A stretch of DNA of 64,000 nucleotides from Tanypteryx hageni (lineage: Eukaryota > Arthropoda > Insecta > Odonata > Petaluridae): assembly GCA_028673005.1 (NCBI GenBank), contig CM054116.1, forward strand, positions 74,922,838-74,986,837. Reading direction: 5' to 3'. Made by a program: the position numbers and the translations under genes. The notes beneath the pieces were generated by a model, which saw nothing but the letters and a program-made list of their open reading frames with translations, was not told where the DNA came from and searched no databases. The stretch's first letter is position 1; every line of letters begins with the position of its first letter. Positions 48,778 through 59,292 of this stretch are shown in pieces.

Positions 48778-49870
48778 ACGCTCTTAGAGTTTGCGCCTTC
48801 AAAAGTAGTAAAAAAGACGAAACGTTAATATTCGTCTACGGACATATTTCTGGACCGGATTTCTATGTTCAATTGTCAACGCGAAGTTTCAACGGAACGA
48901 TGATGGATGAAAAAACTTAACCTCAGCAGACTAACGAGGAACGGGCACGGTCTTTGGCGATTTCCTCATGTTCTACCTCGACAGGGATACCAACTCGCAA
49001 GGGTTAAAAATTAAAACAAAAGCTTGACCCCCCCAAAGAGTGGGAACAGTGTAAAATATTCAAACGGTTAAATAAAAAAATTAAAGGAGCGATTATGGAG
49101 ACGGGAATGCCGGGTCGAGAAGACGCTTTCCACTCTCGTATCGCTCGAGAGAGAAAGAGAGAGACATGCAAATAAGACAAAGGCAAAAGACCCGTCTTGG
49201 GCGTATCCGGATTAAGTGGCAATTTTTCGGAGGCTTCCATCTTATTAAAAATAAAAAGAAGTAAGACGGGAAGCTACCCATCTGTTTTATTTCGTGAAAC
49301 CATGGGAATTAACCTTCTACTCCCTCCCCCCCTCCACACTCTCTCATTATCACGCGCGGTCGGTAGCGGTAGCATTACAGAGGGGGAAGAGACAAGATGA
49401 GACCCTTTGGCGGAAAATTGGTGCACCTTCCCACGAATTTCGGTTCCGCGGAGCGAAGAGACGATTGTTGTTGGAGCACGCGCTAGTAGGTTGACGGATG
49501 GAAAGAGGTCGGAAAGGGATTGTGGGAACGAAGAAGGGGCAAAGGGAGAGAGGGTGAGAACTGGTGAGGTTTCGGTAGGAGAGGTGGAGTGGAGTAAACG
49601 GAGGGAGAAGAGGAGCGGTACAGAGGTTGATGACAGGCGCCGACCTTGGATGAAGTATCGGTAGAAGAATGGGAAGAGAAAAGTGGAGGAGTGAGAGAGA
49701 CGGAAAAAAGGGAGCAAGGAGGGGAGGAATGACTGATGAAGGGTAATGAGTGCGAGAGACAGAAGGAAAGGGAGAAAAAAGTGGAAAAAAGAACCGGGGA
49801 AAGACGAGAAAGAAAAGATAAGAAATTTAACGAAGACTTGATAAAAGACTGAAGGAAAGATACGATAGAA
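48776..49870. other. No gene recognised; purine-rich from about 49500
   Basis: Overlapping open stretches on both strands between 49004 and 49717 have no domain. The plus strand becomes G/A-rich from about 49495 to 49865. Confidence 0.5.
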
Positions 49871-50587
49871 CTAGATAGATATAGATAGATATACGTCTTT
49901 ATTAGGGCGAAATTGAGACTAAACAGTCTCCTCTTCCATCTAACACATTGTCAAGTACATACAATTAGATAGTAACAAGTAATAAAATTAAACTAAAAGG
50001 TTACATAAAATGAAGAGCAACATAAAATACAATGAAATGTATAGGATAGTATAGGATTTAAAAAACAGATGGGTAATTGTTGTTGTTGCGGGAAAAAAAA
50101 AACTAGGAAAGATAATGTACTATTCCCTAGGAAAAACCTCACTGCAGGAAAACACCCACACAAGAAGGGGAGTGTGAAAAACCTGCGAAACCTACTTATA
50201 GCAATATCTAAAGAATCAATGTTCTTAAAAATCTCGCTGTGAAATGAACTTTTGTTTATGCTCAGGTGAATTAAGAGAATATGCTAGGAAGATAAGGTCA
50301 TGAGATGAAATTCCGGGGGCAGGTAGCTGTCCATGTGTAATTACTTTCTCCGGATTGGCTGTCACTACGAGGTCAATCCATGTAGATGAATTTTTAGTGA
50401 TATTTGTAGGCATCAGTGGTAGAATATTAAGATTATGGGAAGTAAAGGAATTTTTAAGAAAGGTTGCATCATGATAGTTTGAATTAAGATTCGCGTTAAA
50501 GTCCCCGGTTATGATTATGTGATCGTAATCCTGTCTTAAGTTTGCAATGATCTCGTCGATGTCTGATAGGTGGCCTATTTTTGGAGA
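49871..50587 (-). mobile_element. Jockey/CR1-type LINE fragment: endonuclease plus 3' end, RT missing
   Basis: On the minus strand an endonuclease fragment (50587 down to about 50225) is followed by non-coding sequence and a 3' end with AATAAAGACGTATAT and a (TATC)n-like tail at 49871-49895. The same 3' end (GTTAGATGGAAGA...AATAAAGAT) recurs at 60679-60738. No RT sequence lies between the endonuclease and the 3' end, so the copy is internally deleted. Its 5' side stops at a GA patch (50585-50600). Confidence 0.75.
50225..50587 (-). pseudogene. LINE endonuclease domain fragment
   Basis: The translated minus-strand frame contains IIITGDFNANL, the GDFN block of endonuclease/exonuclease/phosphatase-type LINE nucleases, then STWIDLVVT and the terminal SSHDLIFLAYSL block corresponding to the catalytic S-D/H-H region. 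It finishes with HKQKFISQRDF, as in insect Jockey/CR1-like ORF2 proteins, then a stop. The N-terminal part of the nuclease (the Asn and Glu motifs) and the entire RT are absent. The open frame extends upstream through a GA-rich patch that is not part of the domain. Confidence 0.82.
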
Positions 50588-50767
50588 GAGAGAGAGAGGA
50601 AATGTGTTAGACAAGTAGTCTCAAACTCAAATTGCATCAGAGGCCAAATACCATATTTATCCGACTATAAAAGGTTTGATTAGTTTTCTTTTCAATAAAA
50701 TTTTGGAAGTCGTCTTATATTCGCGATAAAAGATATTATACACATAGTTTCGGTGATCTGTCATCGT

Positions 50768-51700
50768 AACACTGACGTCATCAATGGCACGTTTTAACGC
50801 GTTTTTAAAAACTTCCCGATTAGATGGAAGGTTGAAATTTTGCAGAAATGTTTTATTCAGATATAAAAATTAAATGACGAAAAGAAAGCACGATAAAAGA
50901 CCCGGGTTCGACTACAGGGGGACGATTTACATTTCCCCATAAGATAAAACGTAAAAAGACTTTTAAAGTCCAGGCGTTTATTCTTTTGGAAATTAAAATT
51001 AGAAATAATTCACGTATGATCTTCGAATGTAAACTATGTTTTAGGAAAAGTAATGACGTTTCTTATTCTATTCATCTTTTCCGCCTACCATTCGAAATCT
51101 CTCATATTAAACATTTAAATCACATATTTTTGGAAAATATCGGCTTTAAAACGGGATGTTGCCTTGCCGACCACGTCATTATTAAACTTCGAGAATAAAT
51201 TGTTGTCTCAACCCGCATACGTGTAATATATACGAGTGCATAGAATGTCTTAAATTATCGCAGGATTTTTCGCGAAATTACGTAATCCTAATGGGGCTGG
51301 TATTTAGTTTGGATTCTTTTGCTTATCTAAACAACTAATAGGCGTCGAGTAAAAGAGAGGGGGAAGTGGGGAGGGAGATAGGAAGGAAGGGATATAGAAT
51401 TGAAGGTACATACATATAAGGAAGGGTTTTACATAATTACTCTATTTTTCCAGAGGAAAGGGGAGAGAGGAGGATGGAGGGAGGGAGGGAGGATGGGAGG
51501 GAGGGAGGATGGGAGGGAGGGAGAATGGGGGAGGGAGGATGGAGGGGAGGGAGGATGGATGGGAGGGAAGATGAGAGGGAGGAAGATGGGAGGAAAGAGG
51601 ATTGTAGAGAGGAAGAGAGAAAAGGAGGAAGAATGGGAAATTCCTTAATGTAATACTTAATCCACGCATACCCGTCATATTTGACGGGCAATTAGGCTAG
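50768..51700 (+). mobile_element. Non-autonomous Helitron, copy B (sibling of copy A)
   Basis: The 3' end is a perfect 7-bp hairpin, CCCGTCA-TATT-TGACGGG (51671-51688), then CTAG at 51697-51700 followed by T. It aligns with copy A from the ACTGAC start through AAGACCCGGGTTCGACT, GATGTTGCCTTGCCGACC and TAATACTTAAT(C)CACGCATACC to the end. It is longer than copy A because of a GGAGGGAGGAT-type polypurine array at 51445-51640. No Rep/helicase is encoded. The 5' boundary is approximate. Confidence 0.8.
51445..51640. repeat. GGGAGGGAGGAT-type tandem array inside Helitron B
   Basis: About 200 bp of units around 12-17 bp (GGATGGGAGGGAGGGA and variants), nearly pure A/G with a few T. Confidence 0.9.
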
Positions 51701-52834
51701 TAAATATATAAAAACATTGGAGCTTCATTTTCTAACGCAGTATGAATGAAAACTTAAAATTCTTTGTAAGTTTAGTGATATAATTATATGATATAAGTAA
51801 TTTATTCGATAATTAATTTTAAAATGCCATCTCTCTATCTATACCCATTTGCTTAGAATCTTAATTTGAAAATTTTAGAGGCACCCTCTGCCGCCCTCAA
51901 AAACATTTCTTCAGCAGTATTATAGATGACATTAAAGGTCACACACAGTGAAAATCTTAAATTTCTCTCTATAACCATTTGCTCATAATCTTTAGCTGAT
52001 ATTTCAGAAGGCACCCCCTGCCGTCTCCGATTTCTCCAAAAGATTTCTTTGGCAGCATAATAAATGGCATTATAGACTACATATACCCAGCAAATTTAAG
52101 TCTTCTATCTCTAACCGTTCACTTGATATTTCAACTGATTGCACAGGCGGCCAGACGAAGAGAGGGATGGGGCGAAAATATAAGCGAGTTTATAAAATGA
52201 AACGTGCTAAAAATAGCGACAGTGGTTATAACTAGTCATCCTTAGTCTAAATCATATTTATCTTTGTACTGCACATTAAGATGAGAAATCTTTAGAGATT
52301 TGAACAAAAAATAACTCCAAAATCTCCATAATCCTGTTACTGCCATCAAAATATCCTGTATATGTAATATCTGGGTTTTTGGCTGCAAAATGCACAAATT
52401 TATGCTTTAAATATTTTCTACGTTTGGATCGCATATTCGAATTAAATTATTCACAACTGTTTATGCCTTGTAAGTTAAATTTAATTGTACTTTTTGATGA
52501 ATTTTAAATTTATCCTGCATGGCATATAAAGTTTTAAAAAATTAATTCAAATTTTGAATGTACAGTAAAGAGCGCAAATGCATAGAAAAAAATAAGTAAG
52601 CCAAGGCCTGGTTTACAGGACAGGCCTTAGATAAGAAAAACTGTTGAAAAAGACTTCATAAAATAATTTTCATTTAAATGTGTGTTAGATGGCGAGTAAG
52701 CCTTGTGGACTATTACCACCATACCCTTCCTCACATTACTAATTCAATTTCAAGAAAGTCTGTGTGCCACACAACACAAATGACCTAGACGAGTCAACAC
52801 AAAATTAATTTAGTCCACGTGCCTCATCTGGTGG
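51701..52834. other. AT-rich DNA, no gene recognised
   Basis: No gene. Around 51880-51925 and 52005-52050 two related segments (GGCACCC-CTGCCG, then TTTCTT-GCAG) suggest a diverged direct duplication of about 120 bp. Confidence 0.45.
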
Positions 52835-53212
52835 AATAAATAAATTATAAATAAATAATAACTAAATAATAAATAAATTATAAATATTAATAAATAAATG
52901 ACAAATAAATAATAAATAAATGATAAATAAATAATAACTAAATAATAATAAATAATAAATAAATAAATAAATAAATAAATAATAAATAAATGATACATGA
53001 ATGATAAATTAATAAATAATAATAAATAAATGATAAATAATAATAAATAATAAATAAATAATAATAAATAATAATAAATAATAAAAAATAATAATGAATA
53101 ATAATAAATAATAATAAATAATAATAAATAAATAATAAATAAATAATAAATAAATAATAAATACTAAGTAAATAATAAATACTAAGTAAATAATAAATAA
53201 ATAAATAAGTTA
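52835..53212. repeat. AATA/AAT tandem-repeat array, about 380 bp
   Basis: Interwoven AATA, AAT and AAATAAT units with rare C, G or CT interruptions. A duplicated unit containing AATACTAAGT is visible near 53159-53188. Open frames in it are Tyr/Leu/Ile low complexity. Confidence 0.95.
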
Positions 53213-53285
53213 AAAACAGATTGAGAGAAACTGTAAAAGAGCCATCCACAATCTGTGAAATAAATTGTCGGTAATGGTAGCAATA

Positions 53286-53484
53286 CAGGGTGTCCCAGAA
53301 GTCCGGCCACATAGGACATTGATGAGCCAAGAGAGTAGCGGTCGAACGGAAGGCCCTAGACGAAAAAAATCAACATTTCTCCCGAAAAATAGCTTATTGC
53401 AAACAACTTTGATCTCTTATTATTTTTAGATATTCTGCAAAATAACAAAGTTGACCTATGAGGCCGGACTTCTGGGACACCCTG
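53286..53484. mobile_element. mariner/Tc1-type MITE, 199 bp
   Basis: CAGGGTGTCCCAGAAGTCCG at the left end is exactly inverted at the right end; including TA the inverted repeat runs 25 bp (53284-53308 and 53462-53486). TA flanks both ends, the Tc1/mariner target site. Ends of the CAGGGTGTCCC type are common in insect genomes. No transposase is present. Confidence 0.87.
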
Positions 53485-53523
53485 TATAATGTTTCAACAA
53501 AATTAGACAAAATGAACAAATTG

Positions 53524-53769
53524 CTACTTCTTTAATTTCCTCATGTCATCTGTTGGCTCTAAATCTGCAAGATGTTTACTAAATGAACAATGTATCAGAG
53601 CATTCACCATTGGTGGTTCAGTCGCTGACCTCTGTGTTCACTTTTAATAAGATTCAAGTTACTAAAAACTCTTTCCACTTTAGTATTGCAATGAGAAGGT
53701 ATAAGCATTGCCTTTGCAAATTTGCAAAGTAATGGAAATTGTGGTCTTCCATCTTCTTTATATTGTGAC
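53524..53769 (-). pseudogene. hAT transposase C-terminal (dimerisation) fragment
   Basis: On the minus strand the frame reads PQFPLLCKFAKAMLIPSH then KVERVFSNLNLIKSEHR, the hAT C-terminal dimerisation motif (aromatic-proline block, then ERVFS..N.IK). After a frame shift it continues PPMVNALIHCSF and ends in a stop near 53524. Upstream transposase domains are not found nearby. It lies directly next to the mariner-type MITE and differs from the full-length hAT relic at 60.9-62.7 kb. Confidence 0.75.
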
Positions 53770-54194
53770 ACCTTGTACCAATATACTGTATTTTTCGAGA
53801 TAAGACGACTGCGTCTTACAGACTTAAGGTAAGATTATTATTGCCGTCAGTATTACATTCACGAATCCGCTGATCTCCAAAGTGGAATAACTGACATCCA
53901 TTTGAGGCGAAAACATAAAAATATACATTACTAATAAATAATAGTGAAAAAATGATTAATGTATAGAGTAAATCTTTATACAACGTGACAACGCATTTTC
54001 ATAATTGCGTTTTATTACACGTTCGCACATAGTGATTACAGTTGAGGTGCGTTTGCGATTTTATTCGTACGTTTTAGTTCCCAATGAGTAGCGGGATTAA
54101 TATCATGGAACATTAGAATTCGTGTAGATGTGATAAAACTTTTATACATATCTAGGATAAATACCGTTACGTGTATTGAGATCGCAATGGCTAC
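53770..54194. other. AT-rich DNA with a possible pogo/Tigger-like terminus
   Basis: TACTGTATTTTTCGAGATAA at 53784 resembles the TACCGTATTTTTCGGA-type ends of pogo-like elements. Nothing else is recognised. Confidence 0.3.
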
Positions 54195-54804
54195 AACAAT
54201 GAAAATATACGCCTACACAAGTGTTTGTCTTTCTGTCTGTTATGCTATGCAAATCCACATTCTCGATCCTAGAGTCACCAAACTTGGCATGCCATCTATT
54301 GTGATCAAAAGGAAAAGCGTATTTGGGTTTTGGGGACGAAATTTCAACCCCCCCCCCCCCCCCAAGTTTACCCAGTCTTTGAGCGGCTATAACTCCGCCA
54401 TTTTATTTTCATATCCAACCGAAATTTGGATTTAGATTTAAAACGATAAACTGAATGCATAAACTGTGGAACATTGAAACAATATTGGCATTTCCTGTAG
54501 CCAGAACATGACTTTCCGATAACTAAAATTGAGAGTGAACAGAAGAACCTACCGAGGTATATGACGCTGGCTCTGGCGTCAGGAAACATAAGTTTTGTAC
54601 ATTCATGTGGCCAGCACATGACATTTCGATACCTAAAAGTGAGAGTGAACGAACGAACCTACAGCGGCGTGTATCCACTTCTTTGAAAGCTTGCGGTCAC
54701 TTATCTCGAGAGTACCTTGAGTTTGAATGAAAATATTAGCGAGTGATATGAGCATGAAAAACTCGAAACGATGAACCCGGGGTAAAGCCCGAGTAATTAG
54801 CTAG
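54195..54804 (+). mobile_element. Helitron-like element, copy C (different family)
   Basis: The 3' end reads CGGGGTAAAGCCCGAGTAAT then TAG and CTAG at 54801-54804 followed by T: a short GC hairpin, then CTAG. The left part starts in TGTTTGTCTTTCTGTCTGTT, a TCTG-rich lead often seen near Helitron 5' ends. A C16 homopolymer (54348-54363) sits inside, and two related segments containing GCCAGAACATGACTTTCCG and GCCAGCACATGACATTTCG (about 54500 and 54612) form an internal direct repeat. The 5' boundary is uncertain and the hairpin is weaker than in copies A and B. Confidence 0.6.
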
Positions 54805-57354
54805 TTACCTAGGATCTTCAGGTGATTCGGTACGGAAAAACGCACGTCATTTCCGACCACCTACGACAGAAAAAATGATCCGCGAATGGAGAAAACAAGG
54901 TGACGGAAAAAGAGAAGCATAGTCTTCGTAAGCTTGGTACTAAATGGCCACAACTAGAGGAGGAAGTGATGGGTTGTAAAACAGAGGAAGTTAGGTATTG
55001 CTGTACCGATGAAAACAGTTACGTACGAGGCAAAAACAGTTTCAGAAGAAAAGGGATTAGTTGAGTGTACCTATCGTTATTACAGATGTATTCCATTTAT
55101 CTCATCCTTCACTCAAGTTTAAGTAAGTACTATCGGCAAAATGTACGTCGTGCGCGGTGCGCTCCGACGGCCTAATTAATAGGATTGCCGAATTCACGCA
55201 GAGCACATTTAGCTATAAAAGTCTCGAAGCAATTATTTATGTTTTAGATCATCCCTATGTACTTTTAAGAATTAAGTTTATCTAAAACGTTATATTTAAC
55301 TATTATCACGCCATAATACTTTCTGTAAATGTTTCCAGAAACGGACTTTATCACGGCTAGAAATGATACACGACGTGGCCCTTGCTTAAATGTCTTGGTG
55401 AACCAAAATACGCGAACAGTTCTGATGACAACCGAATTCCACCTTGTAAAATCCGTGAATCACGGAAATGTCTCAGTTTTTCATTTAAAAAATCCGTGAA
55501 AACGGATAAAATCCGTGTAACATTTTTTCATCAAAATAAAATTATATAAACAGGGGTCGTTGTATAGTCTGGTAAGTACGGTACATCTACATTATATTCT
55601 GCAAGTCACCTTATTGGTGGACGGCAGGGGTTGATAAATTAGAAATAAATGGAGGACTGTTTGTAAAACCAATGGTATTAGGTTAAAAAATTGAACAAAT
55701 ATCTAAGAATGGTAAATATTTTAATAGGAAGAAACTATAGCATAATATCTTAACATAATAATTTCATATTATTCATTATCACAGTATCACTCCACGACCG
55801 GCTCTTCCTTCCGCCTACTTGCAGTAGAATCAAAGAAAAGAGAAGGCTGTGAGATTTTTCGAATGGCGGACTGAGCATTTTAGACCCTTGGATAAGGGAA
55901 CGAGTATGGATTCTTCGTTTTGTATTTCAATTTAGCCCCGCGGGCTCCCTCCCATACGGCAACAGCGCGTTAAGCAAGAGGTCACGACGGTAAATAAACT
56001 CCTCGCTGTTGCAGGCGTGAGAAACGAGCGTTTCGTTCAGTTACAAAACGATTTTTCGGGACTTTCATGGGGACGTACCGAAATCCCCCGGGGGATCGAA
56101 AACAAACTTCTTACCCGCCATGATCCCAACGTGCATCAAGTTGCCGAGTCAGAATCCAACTAAAAAAAAAGCACCGCGTAGTGATTCACGCGTGTTGGTT
56201 GTTCTTCGCGATTCCAATCTGCTTATACGCTCTCTCTTTTTGAGACGGAGGGATAGAGATTTGTTTACGGGCGCATCTTTTATAACGAAATAGAATACGC
56301 TCAAAATGGAGGATGCTTTTAAGCTTAGGGAGAGGACGGAGAAAAAGAGATAGAAAGGGAAGAAAACATTCGTCCATAAAGTATACTCGGGGATAAGGCG
56401 GAAAAGAAAGGGAGAACGAGATGGAGTTGGCGGGAGGAGAGAGTGAGAGAGAGAGAGAGATATGGCACGGGCGAAGTGGAGTGGAGGGACGGATAAAATA
56501 AAAAGCGGAGAAGTGGAATATGTAGTGCGGAGGAGATAAGGGCCGAGGCGTGAGGATGAGTTTTCTGCGGGGGAGCCGTAAAGCAGCTTAAGGGAGTAAT
56601 AAAGAGGGTCGCCGTGCGTATGCGGCGGTATAGAAGAGAGAGAAAGGAGTCGGAGATGAGGAGCGTAGGAAGAACAAATGACGGGACGAATCCGAATGAG
56701 TTTAGGGGATAAGTTATGCGATTTTTTGAAGGGTTAGGGGTGGGGTGGAAGATGGCTATAGGCGAGAGAAAGGGGAGGAGGGTGGATGGAGAGGAATTTT
56801 TCAGGGAGTTTTAAACGAGGCCGAAACGAGGGAGGGAGAGATTAAAAGAGTGGGTGGCGATAAAATGAAGGGGAGAAACGAAGAGGAGGAGTTTAGGGAG
56901 GACGGAAACGAGTCGTGAAAAGAAATTGGGGGAGAAATCAAGCAAAGGTTATCTCGGATTATTGCACGTTTCGTGGCATTCCATACTTATTCGGTATAAT
57001 GCCGCTTTATCCAATGAGAATCGGGTATAACGAGGTTCGCGCGACGTAAATTGGATCCGCGTTAAAACGTGTCGGCTCCCTCACGGGACTTCTTTCCAAA
57101 AGGACCTTTTTACAACTAATTTAAATAACTACGAAGGATTAATTATTTTCAATGATGATGGATCAAACTCAAAATACACAAAAAATAAGCTCTTAAAAAT
57201 CAGAATTGAAAAAACGAGTACTTATATCAGGGACCTCAAACAGCCATAAATCCGCTACCTATATAATATCCAGCTGCGACTTTGAATATGACGATCGACT
57301 GTGGCGCCTCTGGTGGCGAGTTGAGGTTAAACGTAAATAATAGACTAAATAGAG
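54805..57354. other. No gene recognised; purine-rich from about 56330
   Basis: Short AAAATCCGTGAA motifs repeat at about 55447-55520. A possible pogo-like end (complement starts TACCGTACTTACC) lies at 55560-55583. From 56330 to 56930 the plus strand is G/A-rich with a GA run at 56445-56460. Confidence 0.45.
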
Positions 57355-57681
57355 CAGTGCTTCTGAAACGGTGGGTCGCGACCCCCTTAATGTGTCGCTA
57401 GAGGATTTTAAGAGGGTCGCAAGCACTCTTCGCTAAGGCATGTGATTTTATTTTTGGTTTGAATTTATCGACTTTTTTCAAAAAATAAAGAAACATTTGT
57501 AGCTTATCAACGTACAAAACAAATGAGATATTTTTGTGCAATAAAAACAAACAAAAAAATATATCTCAGTAGTTATTAGTGCTTAAAAAATTAAACTATA
57601 CACCACAAATTGTCTGAATGTTTTTAATACACATACGTAGCTGTAAAAAAAGAATTTATAGGGGTGACCTGAGAGCCGCTG
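57355..57681. mobile_element. hAT-type MITE, 327 bp, decayed
   Basis: The left end CAGTGCTTCTGAAACGG and the right end, read on the other strand, CAGCGGCTCTCAGGTCA form a weak hAT-like inverted repeat. Flanking AAATAGAG (57347-57354) and TACTAGAG (57682-57689) agree at six of eight bases. The GGGTCGCGACCCCC stretch next to the left end is typical of hAT MITE interiors. It is older than the 37.5-kb copy. Confidence 0.6.
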
Positions 57682-57689
57682 TACTAGAG

Positions 57690-59051
57690 AACGGAACGTA
57701 GGATTTCGACGATTTTTTCACAATATACTGGAATTTGCCTCTTGCATATCATAATTATGTCACCGTCTATCATAACGTCACGGGTTCGATTCCAGGAGAG
57801 TTAATTTTCTCCATTTGATTAACACGAGAAAGGTGCAGCGTATTGACAATTTGCACTTTAAAATTACTTAGAATCGCCGCAAGAATTTGGGACTTAGTAC
57901 GGCTAAAAAACGAAGTGTAGTTTTCCGTCTGTCGATTTTCGTATGTATGCTTCAAATCGATCCACGGATTAGTTTTTAACGCCACAATTTCACGTATTTT
58001 TACGTGAAAAACTTTCGTCGTAAAAATGATTTTTGCATTGTTCCTGGTTTCGTGTATTTACGTGTGATTGACTGAGATTATCTGTCCACGTACGGCATTT
58101 CGACGCCATTTTGAAGTTTAAACAATACTTTGGTTACGATGAATAATAATGATACTAAAATAAATATACTCCATCCCTTATGGGGCATTCCATGTCATAT
58201 TGTTTTTAATAATTGGAGCGGCGGTATACCGTTAAGAGCGATAAATCAGTTAATTAAATAAAGTATTCAGGAAGAACAATTAACATATTTTATAGAGTTT
58301 TAATGCGCTTTCACGTTATTTAACGCACATTCAGCTAACTTCTAATTTTCAACAAGAAATTCGACTCTGAAAAATAAATTTACATTTTTTCAAAAGTATG
58401 ACCATTTTTATTTCCATCAAAAACCTCTTAAAAGTAAATAAGTAAAGATGGAGACTACGGCGAAATTGATGTTAAATAGAAATTAACTCCTCAACCGTAA
58501 AATTTCATTGTGTGTCTCTAATTTTGAATTTTACGGTTAAGGAGTTAATTCTATTTAACTCTTAAAGGTAAGCCCAACATGTCTTCATTGTTGCCAAGTA
58601 AACAACAATATGGAGGTATTTGCCGTTCAATCGCTACAAGGTAATAAGTGTTCCCATGCAGAAGACGGAATGCCGTTCCTAGGAATCATTGCAATAAACG
58701 AATTTGCGAAATAAAATATTTCCAAAGTGCTTTCGGTCGTCAACGTGTAAAATAAAAATTTAATGAGATAAGGGAAGTCATGCTAAGCAAAAGTAATTGT
58801 TTATAATAACTGACAAGTCCCTTAATTCCAAGATTTCGCGATGAAATTAAGCGAACAATTTGCGTTTCGAGAATGTGGCGTCATTTTTTGCTGGCAGGTG
58901 ATGCATAACATAGAGCAGCGTCATTTTAAACAGTTCGACATCTATTATTCCTGTATTATTTATTCCTCACATGTAACAAAATGTCTACAATTTCTTCCAA
59001 GTTATGCACTTCTTGAACACTGTAATGATAATACTAGTTGTATTTTTATAA
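57690..59051. other. AT-rich DNA, no gene recognised
   Basis: Holds the inverted repeat at 58471-58559 and a GGTTCGATTCC box B-like motif at about 57783 without a matching box A. An open stretch at 58841-59040 shows no recognised domain. Confidence 0.45.
58471..58559. repeat. Inverted repeat with about 34-bp arms
   Basis: GTTAAATAGAAATTAACTCC at 58471 is mirrored by a complement ending at 58559; the arms differ by one inserted A and one C/T change and surround a loop of about 20 nt. Confidence 0.88.
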
Positions 59052-59288
59052 CCGAGTGCTGATGACGTGAGTGAAGATATTCCAAGCCCTTCATCGAGTC
59101 ACTCACCAACGGAAACAGTTTCTTCTAGTGGTGAGGAATTTTCTGAAGATGATATTGACAAATTGAACATAACACTTTCCTTAGTGAGAGAAACGCCGAT
59201 TAAGCGAAAGAAAATTAAATACACGAAATATCGAAAGGAAGGTGAGGCTCCGGCGGAGATACTGCGACAGATTAAAGAGAAATTATAA
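59052..59288 (+). CDS. Candidate terminal exon, unrecognised Ser/Glu- then Lys-rich protein end
   Basis: After an in-frame stop at 59049 a frame runs open to TAA at 59286-59288. The product begins acidic and Ser-rich (SEDIPSPSSSHSPTETVSSS), continues EEFSEDDIDKLNITLSLV and ends basic, TPIKRKKIKYTKYRKEGEAP then AEILRQIKEKL. This charged pattern with an amphipathic-looking tail is unlike the low-complexity chance frames nearby. An AATAAA overlaps the stop (59287-59292). There is no ATG at the start; an AG at 59055-59056 could be a 3' splice site. It could be the last exon of a host gene or of a transposon protein; I recognise neither. Confidence 0.3.
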   Translation, partial: PSADDVSEDIPSPSSSHSPTETVSSSGEEFSEDDIDKLNITLSLVRETPIKRKKIKYTKYRKEGEAPAEILRQIKEKL

Positions 59289-59292
59289 TAAA

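Noticed and set aside
52835..53330. Tyr/Ile/Leu-rich open frames
   Set aside because: They translate the AATA tandem array and are artefacts.
57735..57800. GGTTCGATTCC motif suggesting a tRNA
   Set aside because: No box A, no acceptor stem and no terminator around it.
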